DNA of 64,000 bases from Tachypleus tridentatus (Eukaryota; Arthropoda; Merostomata; Xiphosura; Limulidae), in assembly GCF_004210375.1 (NCBI RefSeq), contig NC_134825.1, positions 43,580,348 through 43,644,347 on the forward strand, given 5' to 3'. Every line of letters starts with the position of its first letter. The first letter of the stretch is position 1. This document shows, one piece after another, positions 45,901-57,892 of this stretch. The notes under the pieces were generated by a model that worked only from the letters and a program-made list of their open reading frames with translations, ran no database searches and was not told the origin of the DNA. The position numbers and the translations under genes were made by a program.

Positions 45901-46690
45901 TTAAACTATTATATTTATTGATCCAAAATAACTGATCCTGAAAATAAAAGTTTTCATTATATAATTTACATTCATTGTTGATAATTTAGGTATAAACCTT
46001 TATGTCACAGACACTCGATCTCTACAAAAAAAAAAAAAGGTTATATTCGTGAACCTGAAACGTGAAGAAGACTGGTATTGTGGTTGGCTACATGTGAAAT
46101 AAAAGATACATAAAGGTGTTAAAGTGAAAACGAAAATAAAACTATTTCATTGTAAGAATGTCAGAAAAGGAATATGACTGGATTAGTAATAGGGTCATCA
46201 CACTGTTTGGTAGATGTTGAATTTAAATAAAATAAAATAAATTATATTTAGATGAAGAATTAACGTTATGAAGTTTTGAGATAGCTATTTGTGGGACAAT
46301 AAAATTATTTCTGAGCAATGTTCCGTTGCTAACACTGAGACATTATCACATACAACATTTCATTGTTGAGGCGAAACATCATTCAGAAATAAATTTGTCA
46401 TCCCAAAAATGGTTGTCTCAAAACTTCAGAACGTAATAATACCACAGACAGAGTGCAGATATTAAGGCAACAATATCCCAAAATACTTTAAACAAATTAC
46501 TGATAATTATTGTGGAATTTGCAATGAAATCACATTTCATTTGACTGCAAGGTTGTATTCTATCAGAAGAACAACCACCCTCTATCATAATTCATAATCT
46601 CACTCGGTACTATTTTACGTACTGAATAACAGATTGTAGCCAATATGATTCTGTGGGATCTTGAGCTTCAGTCCTTCAAATCCTTGTGTT
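42961..46690. other. No gene recognised
   Basis: AT-rich, with a degraded SINE-A and a short TG run near 44978-44992. A small frame after a possible acceptor at 45433 (AAKIRPACLSCPLKKICTVDG) has a Cys pattern but no downstream splice donor, and I do not treat it as an exon. Confidence 0.5.
44600..44865 (+). repeat. SINE-A, strongly degraded
   Basis: Pieces such as CACGGTTCGTGTCCCATTAT, TTCTATTCAGTCTATCACTT and TTTGCGCTAACTACAATAAA follow the SINE-A order. Confidence 0.5.
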
Positions 46691-46716
46691 AATATATATA
46701 TATATATATATATATA
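46691..46716. repeat. (TA)n microsatellite at Tc1 insertion
   Basis: An uninterrupted AT/TA run ends exactly at the TA flanking the Tc1-like element. A shorter TA run (48103-48119) follows the other end, so the element probably jumped into an existing TA tract. Confidence 0.85.
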
Positions 46717-48102
46717 CACTGCTGGCCAAAATCTTCAGGCCAATGAACATAAAGAAAAAATATGCATTTTGCATTGTTAGACTCAACCACTTATTTGAGT
46801 AGAGCTTCGAAAGATGAAAATAAGAAAAGGGAAAATAAAAATAATACACTCTTTTAGCATTTAATAGAGAAAATGTGAACATTATGAAATTAACTTAAAT
46901 ACCAGATGGTCAAACGTTTAAGACCATACCAAAAAGAAGTCCTAAACAGGGTATAAAATGCCCAACAAGAGGTCTCAGTAGTGAGTTGCACGGCCGTCAT
47001 TGCGAATAACTGCAAACATCCGCTTTGGCATGGTCGATATAAGCATTTACAGAAGACTGGCTGGAATGTTATTTCAAGTAGTGAAGATGGCTTCATGAAG
47101 ATATGTCATGCACTGTTTGGAATTGATGTCCATTTCTATAGACTTTCCTTGCCGTCCACCCCCAAACATTTTCTATGTTTTCAGTTCAGGCGAACACGCT
47201 GGATGGTCAAAAAGAATCACATTATTCGCCATGGAAAATTCCTTTGCCCTGCGGGCATTGTGGATTGCAGTGTTGTCCTGCTGAAAGATCCAGTCATTTC
47301 CATACAAGCGAGGGCCTTCAGTCAATAAGGATACTCTCTCCAACATGGCAATGTAGCCAGCTGCTGTTTGACGCCCCTGTATAACCTGAGCTCCATTGTT
47401 CCGTGGAAGGAGAAAGCACCCCAGATCATGATGGAACCTCTTCCACTGTGTCGTGTAGAAGATGTCTCCGGTGGGATATCCTTATCGTGCCAGTAACGTT
47501 GGAAGCCATCTAGACCATCCAGGTTAATTTTTTTCTCATTAGAGAACAAAACCTTTGTCCACTTTTATACGTCCCATGTTTGGTGCTTCTCAGCAAAGTT
47601 TAACCGAACTGTTTCGTGGTGTGGAGGGAGGCGTGACCTTTGAAGACGTTTACGGTTTTTAAAGCTTTTCTCTTGTAGATGCCGTATTATTGACAACTTG
47701 AAATTCTCGTTCCGTATCCCTCAGGATCTTGTAAGAAATTTGCAACAGCAGTTTTACTACACCCAATCTCACCAGCGATGGCACGTTGAGAGAGACCTTA
47801 TTTTTGCAACTCGACAATTCTGTCACGTTCAAACTCTGTCAACGTTTTAGCCTTTGCCATGTTTTTACCCAATGTAACACTGGAGATGTCAGTGGGAGAT
47901 GTTGACAACGCTAATGCTTGAACACAAATAACTAATAGTGTTCACATTTTCCCTATTAAATGCTAAAAAGGTTTTTATTTTTATTTTCCCTTTTCTTATT
48001 TTCATCTTTCGAAGCTCTACTAAAATAAATGGTTGAGTCTAACAACGCAAAATACTTATTTTTTCTTTATGTTCATTGGCCTTAAGATTTTGAACAGCGG
48101 TG
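46717..48102 (-). mobile_element. Tc1-like transposon with long terminal inverted repeats
   Basis: A 1386-bp element lies between TA dinucleotides. It starts CACTGCTGGCCAAAATCTTC; the reverse complement of its end is CACCGCTGTTCAAAATCTTA. Similarity between the ends extends about 170 bp (46717-46885 and 47932-48102), including AGCTTCGAAAGATGAAAATA. It sits next to TA-rich microsatellite sequence, a common target for this superfamily. Confidence 0.92.
46975..47860 (-). pseudogene. Tc1-like transposase, frameshifted and interrupted
   Basis: The frame starts MAKAKTLTEFERDRIVELQK with a stop directly after, then GLSQRAIAGEIGCSKTAV, the helix-turn-helix part. Further down are [19 protein letters not shown] and [20 protein letters not shown], typical of the Tc1 catalytic region, and the C-terminus FAVIRNDGRATHY before TGA at 46975-46977. 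Frame changes and stops separate these pieces, so it is inactive. Confidence 0.9.
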
Positions 48103-50166
48103 TATATACATATATATATCACACTTATCATGAATATTTTTCATTGCGTTAGGGCTATCTAAAATCACCCAAGCTAATCAAACTCTGTTTGATATTATTG
48201 AGATTATGACTAAAAATGCTGTTAACAGCAAAAACACCCATGTGAAGATTAAATGTATTATAAATATTTCAGGTTTTGGCTTTCTTGTGTGCTGATTTAT
48301 GGTATCAGATTCACCTGGTCTGTTCGTTATACAGGATTAGTTTCACTAGTGTATGAGAAGTGGACATGATCTAGTGATTAACTTGTCACGCTACAAGGTA
48401 TGAGATCCTTAGTTTGATCTGTAACATGCCAATGAAGATGTTACGCACATTTAATTGTAAAGTTTATAACTGTAACAGTTAACATTACTATTCTATAAAG
48501 AATAACTGTATAGGCGGTAAGTGCTAGTGAATAGTCGCTCTCACTCTGGTTAGCAGTTATAAATTATAGAGACTATGTCTGAACCTTAGGAGGTTGTATA
48601 TGATGCCATTTACTTCATATCTACAATGTTAGGTTTACTGTTGATCAGAACTTTTTAATAATCACCTTTAATATATAGAATTAACTACATATTCAAATAT
48701 TATTAAAAGTTCCGTTCTAATAAGTTTATATCAATTTGTCGACCTTAATTGTTCCATAGATATTTACTGACCAGCTTCAATATAAGTAACGTACTGGTTT
48801 ACCCAGCTCCCAAATCACTGAAGAATCCAATCCAATCCTTAGCAGTTATTTAGGTTTAAAATATTTACGCATCGAAATGGCTTGAGAGATGATCAGAGGT
48901 GGTCGAAAACCTTTATTTTCTCTTCACTCGGCCCAGCATGGCCAGGTGGTTAAGGCACTCGAGTCATAATCCGAGGGTTGCAAGTTCGAATCCCCATCAC
49001 ACAAAACATGTTCGCCCTTTCAGCTGTGGGAAAATTATAATGTGACGGTCAACCCTACTATTCGTTGGTAAAAGAGTAGTCGAAGAGATGGCGTTGGGTG
49101 GTGATAACTAGCTGCCTTCCCTCTAGTCTTACACTGCTAAATTAGGGACGGCTAGCACAGATAGCCCTCGAGTAGCTTTGTGCGAAATTCCCAAACAAAA
49201 AAAAAACAAAAAAAACTTCACTTGTGCGCCTGCAGGAAGGGATAAGAGGGAGCATTTCCCCTACACTTGACAAAAAATTGCACATATTATGATGTAAACG
49301 TAACTAAATATTTTATTTTTTATTAAAACTGTAAATTTGTTTTTACGTTTAAACACACGTAACACATAATCTTTAGTCTGTTAACTTACACCATAAAAGT
49401 TGATTTCCTGTATGTTCGTTTTCTCCCCCTGAAAATATTTCTGTTGGTGCCCACGACTCTATTCGCGAAAATTACTTGAGTTATAGATTTAAGGCGAGAA
49501 TTTATAGCCAAATGTTTAAGTTTTTTAATACTTGATACGGAGTCATGACAGATGTTTTGGTCATTTTAACATTAGTAGGTGGTTTAGTAACGGTTGATGG
49601 TTGAGTGCGAGCGTTAGCGTAATGAAAGGCAACTCAAGACGTCCGAGAGAGCCATGTGTACCTGGAGGGAGAAGAGATTGATTCTTGCTGCTGACAGGGT
49701 GGTTCTAGGTAACCAGGTCCAGCCTAAGACACGGTCTGGAAGTAAATATAAAAGTAATGGAATGTTAATCGAAGAATTAAGATATATGTTCGTTGAAATA
49801 TTTAACAATTAACTGGGTGTTATAGTTTTAGACACGGATTTTAGATTTAATATTAATATTCATAGAAACTTGTGGTAAATACTAAATGAGTAAATAAATT
49901 CGTATATCTGGAGGGGTGGAGCAGGAATACCCCAAGAAAACTAACTTTGGATTACCCTAAATACGTCTAAATAATTTGTCCCGAAAATGACAAAAAACAA
50001 CAATTGTTAAACTCCATTATTCTAGATTTTAGAATAAACTTGCGGAATAAAATATCAAAGGAAGGTTGTAACCAAGCTCGTCGTCGGCGGTGGGTGCAGA
50101 TCTTAGGGAGAAAGTATTTAGTCGTCTTGAGAAAATTCCTGTAGAATGAAATTTGGGAGTGTTTCA
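48103..50166. other. No gene recognised apart from one SINE-A
   Basis: AT-rich with a slightly richer stretch at 49590-49740 that I cannot assign. Confidence 0.5.
48930..49215 (+). repeat. SINE-A
   Basis: Head GGCCCAGCATGGCCAGGTGG and GCAAGTTCGAATCCCCATCA; full body; A-rich tail. CTTCACT flanks both sides. Confidence 0.9.
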
Positions 50167-50541
50167 TTAGGCGGAGGGCGATGGTGGATAGTACCTTTGA
50201 GGGGTTACTGTTATGTGTGGTTCATGTGGTGTTACTATGTGTTTTTTAGTCTGGATTCTCCTCTTTTTTTGGGGAATTTGTGCTGTGTTTCCTGGTTGCT
50301 TAGCAGCGTATTTTCTGTTGATGTTTGCATATCCAGCTTGGTGATCTGTGGTGTTTTTCTTCCTGGTCGATGTGATTTGTGTAGGCTTGTCTTCATGGGC
50401 TGTTGATGCTTTGCTGGAGGTTGGTGGTTTGATATCAGAGTTCAGCGTTCTGCTTATAGTAGTGATCTATTGCGAGTGTCTAGATGAAGGCTGATTTTGG
50501 TGGTTTGTGATTAAAGGTGGGCGTCGATTTGATCTTTCAGC
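50167..50541 (-). other. Pro/Thr/Lys-rich open frame, possible retroelement ORF1 piece
   Basis: On the minus strand one frame stays open for 125 codons except for one TAG. It includes ERSNRRPPLITNHQNQPSSR, TSSKASTAHEDKPTQITSTR and KKRRIQTKKHIVTPHEPHI, ending YYPPSPSA then TAA. The bias toward Pro, Thr, Ser, Gln, Lys and Arg explains the G/T-rich + strand. It resembles linker parts of LINE ORF1 proteins, but no zinc knuckle or RRM is visible. Family not known. Confidence 0.35.
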
Positions 50542-50574
50542 TCCTAATTGGAAAAGAAAGTGTGTGTATTTGTT

Positions 50575-50690
50575 TTCTTAAAGCAAAGCCACATCAGGCT
50601 ACATGTTGAGCCCACCTAGGGAACTCGAGCCCCTGAGTTTAGCGTTGTAAATCCGCAGACATACCGCTGTACTGGCGGGGGATAGGAAAA
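50575..50690 (-). repeat. SINE-C
   Basis: Reverse orientation: TTCTTAAAGCAAAGCCACAT, CAGGCTACATGTTGAGCCCA, AAATCCGCAGACATACCGCT. Confidence 0.75.
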
Positions 50691-52267
50691 TGGAATGAAA
50701 ACATCCGTTAGTTAGTATGCGGTTAGCGGTTGTTTTAGAAGGTGTTATTATTTTTATGTTCGTAGTTCTGGATCGGATCCAGTGGGGACATGTATGTTGT
50801 AATTCGTGGTTGTTTCTAATGTTGATATATATTTTTTTTAATATGAAACAGTCGACACCTCCAAGAAAGACAGAGTGGTTAAAAACTCGGCACTGAATAC
50901 CGTTGTAGTGTTTATAAGATGGTCCTTAACGTTTATCACCTAGCTTGTTCCCCAACACTAGTTGTTTTTAAATATGGCGGACAATCATCGTAGCTAGCTA
51001 TGACTGCATGCGTTCTTCAATGACATACAATACTAACAATGATATAAATACCAAGTGTGCAATGCATATCCCAGAATAAACGTTCCTAAATTGTTTTGTT
51101 ATTCAGGCTTGAGAAATATCCTTACACTCAAACGTGGCGACGTGAATAGCCTAATAAATGACCAACAGTGTATTTTGAAATTGAAATTAATCAGCTATTT
51201 TATCTCTTTCGTATCTCAACACTCAACTCAACTGTTGTATTTAACTATTTGAATAACCAATTTTCTTGTCTACGACTGTAAGTACAGTCAGAAATTGTGC
51301 AGTCGGGAGTCATCACTTTACGTGTGTCAAAGAACTACTAAGTTACACATTTGCAGCTGTCATGGTTAATTAATTGTTTTTACCTGATAATTAACTTGAC
51401 GTGATGGCTGCCAACACTATTGATGTTTGTGAAATGGTGTAATTTTTAAAACTACGATGGATTATTAAGTTCATAAGTGTATGTGTCGTTGTTTTTGTGC
51501 AAGGTGATATTAGGTACATACGAGGTGAGAACTTGAAAATAACGTTTCAGATTTACACTTTTAACTGCGTGTGCTGTCAAGTATCTAACGTCAGCCATAT
51601 ATTAATGTACTTTCACCATAGATAAACCCGGAAGCTTCCCAGACGTCTGTAAGAATATGATTCTTCAACAAATTCAAACTCAAACGTCGTTGCTGGCAAC
51701 TTATTTCACCCCTTCCTTCTTGAAAATGAGGTTTACTGTTTAAGTACTTCTATATGGTTCATTATTAGGTTTACATTCTGTAGCGAAACAAGGAAACTTA
51801 TTTAAGTTCTTTACATTTCATTAAGAGCAGTTTAAGAGAGAATCTGGTATTTCATGAACCCGAAGAGCGGCTCTTGTTTATCAGTGTTTAATTACATTAT
51901 AAATGCCGTTTTAACTAATTAGATAATTAAAGACTTTTTTTTCAGAAAAGACTTCTCAGATCCTTCAGAATAACATGCACGTGCATTTACTGGGCCCCTT
52001 GCCAGTTAAGAGCCGGTTTCATAATCATAAAAAAAGCTTTTTCAGATTCCTAAGGGAAATTTTAACGCATTAAACTAGTAACTTCATGTAATTTTATTTT
52101 AAAAAATACCAATAATAAAATCTTGCAGATTTCCTGTGCAATCCCACTCTTCTGGATAGAACATACACATGTACATAAGACAATCTACCAAACTTCTTTT
52201 CGTTTCATTTCTGAATAAAAATTTTTTCTACTTCGGATAAATATTTGATTCAGAAACGCGAACTATC
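50691..52267. other. No feature recognised
   Basis: AT-rich intergenic sequence. The short open frame at 51055-51252 is not protein-like. Confidence 0.5.
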
Positions 52268-52517
52268 ACCCACCTGGTGGCTAGGACGCTCAACTTGCAA
52301 TATGTAAGCCAAGGATTCGAATCTCTGTCACCGAACTTTTAGTGACAGAGGGCGTTATAATGTAAGTCAATCCCACTATTCATTGGTAAAGCAATAGCCC
52401 AAGAGTTTGCGGTGGATGGTGTTGATTAGTTGTCTTATCTCTAGTTTATCGCTGTTAAATTAGGAACGGCTAGAGCAAATATCTCTTGAAAAACTATGCG
52501 TGATATTCCAAACATGT
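52268..52517 (+). repeat. SINE-A, degraded
   Basis: CACCCACCTGGTGGCTAGGA, AAGGATTCGAATCTCTGTCA and AATCCCACTATTCATTGGTA follow the SINE-A order with many changes. Confidence 0.75.
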
Positions 52518-52718
52518 AAAACTCTATGACATGGAGTAAATAGCATTTCACCTGCCAAACAAAAAAAAATTATATCTACCAGAATAACTGCTGTTTTGTT
52601 AAACATTAAACGCTGGAATTAATAAATGCAAGTTAGGTTTTCTGCAACAGTATAAACTTGTACTTAAAGTCAAGTCACAGAGCAATGTGTCAGTTTGTCG
52701 TTTGTTAAATTGCTTCAG

Positions 52719-52993
52719 TTTGTTTGTTTTGGAATTTCGCACAAAGCTACTCGAGGGCTATCTGTGCTAGCCGTCCCTAATTTAGCAGTGTAAGACCAGA
52801 GGGAAGGTAGCTAGTCATCACCACCCACCGCCAACTCTTGGGCTACTCTTTTACCAACGAATAGTGGGATTGACCGTCACATTATAACGCCCCCACGGCT
52901 GGGAGGGCGAGCATGTTTGGCGCGACTCGGGCGCGAACCCGCGACCCTCAGATTACGAAGTGCACGCCTTAACGCGCTAGGCCATGCCAGGCC
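52719..52993 (-). repeat. SINE-A, young, perfect 13-bp target duplication
   Basis: TAAATTGCTTCAG occurs at 52706-52718 and 52994-53006. The element between them is full length in reverse orientation, from TTTGTTTGTTTTGGAATTTC to GCCATGCCAGGCC, and is close to the consensus of the other copies. Confidence 0.95.
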
Positions 52994-53490
52994 TAAATTG
53001 CTTCAGATAAAAACAAATTAGTTTTACTTGTTTGTAGTGTATAATATTGTTGTGGTCCATTTATTCACAGCTCTTTATACTTAGATATACAAACTTGAAT
53101 GTGATAATTAAAATAAATGTTACACATCCGTGTAATTAAAGTAGTAACGTGGGTGCGTGCATGCGTAGAAAGCTTTTAAAATTTCAATAAACCATGCAGA
53201 CATGAAATAAGAAGTGGGAAAGTACAGATGACGTCACTATATGCGTGAGGAAGTGGTAATTACAGATAGTACTTTTAACTGAAAGAAGAAATGTTTAAAA
53301 AATGAATCCCTCATCCCTCAGAGCCACCATCTCAGACAGTGGTATGTTAAGGTTTCATGTGTGTTAATATCTAATTTCTTTATAGACTTTCAGAGAGTGT
53401 CGGCACCTACAAACATGTAAAACTCTATGACATGGAGTAAATAGCATCTCAACACCCCGTTGAGATTTAATATTTGCTCCCGATACCCAG

Positions 53491-53620
53491 CTTTTGTTTA
53501 GTTTAGAATTACGCACAAAGCTATACAATGGGCTATCTGTGCTCTGCCCATCACGTATTGAAACCCAATTTTTAGCCGTGCGTGTCTGCAGACATACCAC
53601 TGTGCCACTTGTGGGCTCCA
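53491..53620 (-). repeat. SINE-B
   Basis: Reverse orientation: TTTAGAATTACGCACAAAGC, TGCTCTGCCCATCACG and GTCTGCAGACATACCACTGT. Confidence 0.82.
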
Positions 53621-54242
53621 GGTTTTGAAACCGTTGCTAGATCCGGTGACTCTTATTAGATAAGTCAGTGGGTTTGTTATTTTTAATCAGGTCATTCGGT
53701 TTAGTGTCTTTTGAATTTGAGGTTTTTGATGGGTATCGCGTGTTGTGGAATAGGTTTAAACTCACAATTACTAAGACGGCCCACACGGCCTTCAGACTCA
53801 TTCAGAACTCCACGTTCCAAACCTTTTGCACGAGTATCCTATTCATGTCACGTAATATTAATTACTTTAAATATAAAGCAATGCCTTATATTTTATGAAC
53901 TCTGTGCATTCAAATACACGATCTAAAAAAGTATAAGCGAAGCACGAACACACAAATTCACTTTTAATTTAGTTCTTTCTTATTTTTGTAAACTTTAAAA
54001 TATAGTTTGAGAGCATTAAATCCTTATTCAAACTGTTTATCTCAAAACATGGTGTTTATCGACAGGAATATCCTTAAGATTGTAGTGATCTAGTTAGTTA
54101 TTTAACAACTTAATGAATCAACTTTTCAGCTTGGTTGGTTACAGCATTTGTTTTTGTTTTTCCTTTTGTTTGTCCAACACTGTTGGACACAGGACTGAAT
54201 CTCTGTTTGCTGGTTCTCCTGAAAGGTTAAACAAAAACAATT

Positions 54243-54292
54243 TGCTTCTTTGTTTTGAATTTCGTGCAAAGCTACACGAAGCTATCTACAAA
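54243..54292 (-). repeat. SINE-A 3' fragment
   Basis: Only CTTTGTTTTGAATTTCGTGC and AAAGCTACACGAAGCTATCT remain, the 3' tail side of SINE-A in reverse orientation. Confidence 0.65.
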
Positions 54293-54845
54293 AAAACCAA
54301 AAAAACTTGTAATTCGGCCAGACTTATGACCTCCTCAAATCGACTCAACATATTTTGATGTTTCAAGTTCATCATCAGAAGTGAAACTGCAGTATATAAC
54401 AGTGTCATACTTACACTTTTAACCAATTCATGTGACCTGTGTGGGGAGTTACTATTTCTGCATAATACTTAAAGGAAGTTCCTCCACTTTCTCACACAAA
54501 TATTCTTTGGACCTTTGTTTCTATTAAATAATTCATTATCTTTCTTATTTGTTGTTTTAACATAACCTTATACACAAGTGCCAAGAAACAATACTCAACT
54601 ACACAGTTGTTTCATTTAGAACATTGTTTAATTTCTTATGTCTTTCTCTGAAACAAATAACAATTAAATTAGTTTGGGTCTTCTTATAACATTTTCGTTT
54701 TTACCAACCATATAGTACTAAATTGTACTATAGCAACTTTTGTGCCACATCTATGTATGTTTGTGTCTGTACGTCTGTGTCTCAGTGTATGAAAAAACAT
54801 ATCATACCTATCAAACACACAACCAAATCATGGTTAGTTATAAAC

Positions 54846-54851
54846 TTTATT
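54846..54851 (-). terminator. Possible polyadenylation signal of the UXS1-like gene
   Basis: This is the first AATAAA on the minus strand after the UXS1-like stop codon, about 315 bp downstream. Confidence 0.3.
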
Positions 54852-55164
54852 TCTCACTTTGCAAAGAACAACAAAAATCCTCAAATTAAAACAATTTTTA
54901 ATTTTACCATAAAAAAACATTTGTGATTTACACACAATTTTAAAATATATTCAAGTTAAAAAATAATCCCTCTGTACACCACTGATTCACCAAAAAACTA
55001 TAAAAACAGAAACAGCAATTTGTATCCAATTGATTACATACATTAACTTATAGAACAAATTAAGATTTATGAGTATTAATTCCATTTAAATCAACTAATG
55101 TTTGTTATTTCTCTTATTACTCACTACATACTTCCTTGACCATGTGCACTAGTCATAGGTGTTT

Positions 55165-55236
55165 TTAATTTTTTGGCATTTCAACTTCTTCTCTAAAACA
55201 TTCTACAGTCTTTCTTAAACCTTCTTGTACTGTCAC
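55165..55236 (-). CDS. UXS1: UXS1-like terminal exon
   Basis: After the acceptor tttctag, 24 codons read VTVQEGLRKTVECFREEV and EMPKN, then TAA at 55165-55167. It matches the C-terminal helix of UXS1, where vertebrates have PLEEGLNKAIHYFRKELE. The tail is shorter than in vertebrates, which have about 20 more basic residues. Identification depends partly on its position downstream of the other exons on the same strand. Confidence 0.75.
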   Translation of the reverse strand: MTVQEGLRKTVECFREEVEMPKN

Positions 55237-55956
55237 CTAGAAACAAAATAATTTCATTATTTCAATTGGTTATTATCTAAGCCTCATCCAGCTCTCAGTG
55301 CATAAGGAAAGAAATAACCCTCATCAAAAATAATCTCAAAAATAAGACTGAACGTACAAAAACAGAACTGTGACTGTATATTAACAACTGATTTCTAAGA
55401 GTTACTAACCTAATAAAAATAAAAATATTTTAATCAACAAAACACGAAATTGTAATTCCCATTGATGAAGTGTTTAAGAGTCAAAGAAATTACACTTTAG
55501 ATAAAAGACAATTTTTCAAATTTTTTTCTACCTATTTAGCTTTTTGGATGCTGCATTGACCAAAGCACCATATATATTAAGTGATAAATAGAAATAAGCT
55601 AAACAAGTGAAGTTTATGATATATCTATAGTTCAGCAGGTTTAGCTAAAATATTGTAACTAAAACAAATACAAATGCCCTTAGAACTATGACAAAAAATC
55701 CCAGTTTTCTTTATTTCTAATCATAAGCACATTTTGTTTAAATGTATAGTTGTATAATACATCTAGGATTCTGGCTAGGATTTTATCAGTGGCTGTTTGC
55801 TAATAAGTCCTTTTGATTGGAGGTTGCCGGGCAGTCAGAAACCAAAGGATTAGACTAGGAGATGCCAGGTTAATCTAATTTTCACTCTTCAACACTTAAA
55901 CAAATTTACAAGAATTCACTAATCAATTAAAGAAAATCAAGTGTTTTAATTTTCTG

Positions 55957-56145
55957 TTACAATTTATGCTCTTGAATAAACTGAAGAGTACCAGATATGT
56001 GCTTCATGCCATGTAGTACTACCAATTCCAACCTAGTGTGGGTAAAACCTCTGATTCTTTGTATTAGCATCACACCAAATACCCTCTTTTCAGTCAAAGA
56101 AACGAGCACAACAAAATAAGGAAACCTTAAAAGCACTGAGTGCAA
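55957..56145 (-). other. Unassigned open frame
   Basis: A 62-codon minus-strand frame ends HTRLELVVLHGMKHISGTLQ and FIQEHKL before a stop. It is not recognised. It lies in the same orientation as the UXS1-like gene and the frame at 56667-56870, and may belong to the same unidentified relic. Confidence 0.25.
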
Positions 56146-56666
56146 TATTATAATAAATTTTATTTATAAAGACCTTTTAAAAATCCATATTTAAAATGAT
56201 CATACAGTAAAAGTTACTTGTTTTAAGGGAACATATATTTGGTTGACACAGATCTCTACTAAAGATGTTTCAGTTCAACATGGAGTGTGGTCAGTGTGAA
56301 CAATAAGAACAACCTGGCATTCAAGTATGCTTAAAAATTAGAATGTTATTAAAGTTCTGAATTATCCTTGATTATTCTAGTTAAAGGATTGTTTTTAGCC
56401 AATCTTTAGTTTCATGGAACCAGTTGACAAGTCTAAACATTGTTCCCAAGAAAATCCCAGGAATTTTTTTTTCTACTGTGTTTGTTGCCCCCACAAAAAT
56501 TCATATAACTTTCCAGTATGCAATTTAGAAAACAAAAAACATATTCACCAGATTAAGTTGCTACAAAAACCACTGTAATTCACTTCGTTTTCCACCTAAC
56601 ATATAAATTGGTTAAAACAATTTCATTGTTTCTTCAATCAGTGTCTTTGGTCCAAAGTGACAGAGG

Positions 56667-56870
56667 TTAAACAGCAAACTGTTTATCTTTATGGCTATAA
56701 AAAACAGATGATATATGATTTATGTACTGTACAATTTGCTCTTTCCGTTCATTATATAAATTACCAATAGGAATATCGGAGAGAATTGCAGACATTTTTT
56801 GAATACAGGATATAATAGAAGGACACTGTATGTATGTTTGATATTCTAGTTTGCATCTCAGTAAAAGCAA
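56667..56870 (-). other. Unassigned open frame with protein-like composition
   Basis: A 67-codon minus-strand frame includes CKLEYQTYIQCPSIISCIQK and ERKEQIVQYINHISSVFY. The amino-acid mix and helical patterning look more like real protein than the AT-rich shadows around it. It has no ATG of its own near the start, and upstream the frame closes at a TAA. I do not recognise it. It could be a relic exon or part of a mobile element. Confidence 0.3.
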
Positions 56871-57214
56871 GAAGCTTGGAGAATATAAATTTATATTTAT
56901 GGCTTATGAATATCTACACTGTAAATGTGTAATCTATCATAAGATCAGGAAATCATTTAGGGGTAGAAATAAAACCAAAAACTGGACAACTTAGAACGAA
57001 AGAAGAGTCATATGATACAAAGAAGTGAAGTTATTTAAGTATTTCTTTTTGAAATTCAGAAGTTAAAACTTATATATTGAAATACGAATTATAAACCATG
57101 TTGATATGTCAAATGTATTGACATGCATTGAAATAAAGTTATTAAATGAAATTTTAAATATAACTTCCTGAAAATCTTTCAACATGTATGTTTTGACCAA
57201 CACACACCAAAAGA

Positions 57215-57450
57215 GTTTGGCCTGTCATGGTGTTTAAGGTTTACAGGTTCAAATCCCAACACCAAATATGCTTACACTTTTAGTCATGGGGATGTTAAAA
57301 TGTAATGGTAAATCCCATTATTTTTTGGTAAAGGGTAGTCTGAAAGCTGGCAGTGGTTGGTGGTGACTAGCTGCCTTACCTCTAGTCTATCACTTCATAA
57401 TTAGACATCTAATGCAGTAGCTGTGTATAAAATTCAATAAACAAACAAGC
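57215..57450 (+). repeat. SINE-A, degraded
   Basis: Head piece GGCCTGTCATGGTGTTTAAG without the middle of the tRNA part, then CAAATCCCAACACCAAATAT and TGGTGACTAGCTGCCTTACC; tail CAATAAACAAAC. Confidence 0.75.
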
Positions 57451-57892
57451 TTGAAAAATCAATAATTATAATACATGAATCTCTGCGGGAAACAGAGTAC
57501 AAAAAGTTTTTCCATCCTTAGGTTGGCTTTTTATGGTGGCAAGAGAGGCCTAAAAGATGAACCTTAAAAAAGCAATCTGAAAGCAAAATCTATGAAATAA
57601 AGCAAGAATTATAATAAAGCTTCTCTTTTACCAGAATTTCCCAAAGTGTTACTTCACCCACGTGATGTGACAAGTTCTATCTGGAGAAAGAAAAGTGAGG
57701 GTTTCTGGAATCCTATCTCTACAAATGATCAATACATGGGATTCGCAACAACTAATAAATGACTTTGTTAGCAACTTAGCTACATACAAAGAAAAACAGA
57801 CATAACCATATTAGCTTTTCTAACAATCTGAGTTTGTCTAAGGAAAAGAATAATATGGTTCTTTACTTTGCACACCCAGTTTACTCAAGCTT

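Larger units (their letters stand above)
53621..55164. other. 3' flank of the UXS1-like gene
   Basis: AT-rich. It holds a possible poly(A) signal for the minus-strand gene and a SINE-A fragment. The short frames at 53668-53926 and 54113-54358 on the + strand are not recognisable. Confidence 0.5.

Noticed and set aside
46981-47384. + strand open frames of 115 and 69 codons
   Set aside because: They are antisense shadows of the Tc1-like transposase relic on the minus strand.
50146-50406. 86-codon + strand frame rich in Trp, Cys and Phe
   Set aside because: Antisense to the Pro/Thr/Lys-rich frame. The composition is a by-product of G/T richness.
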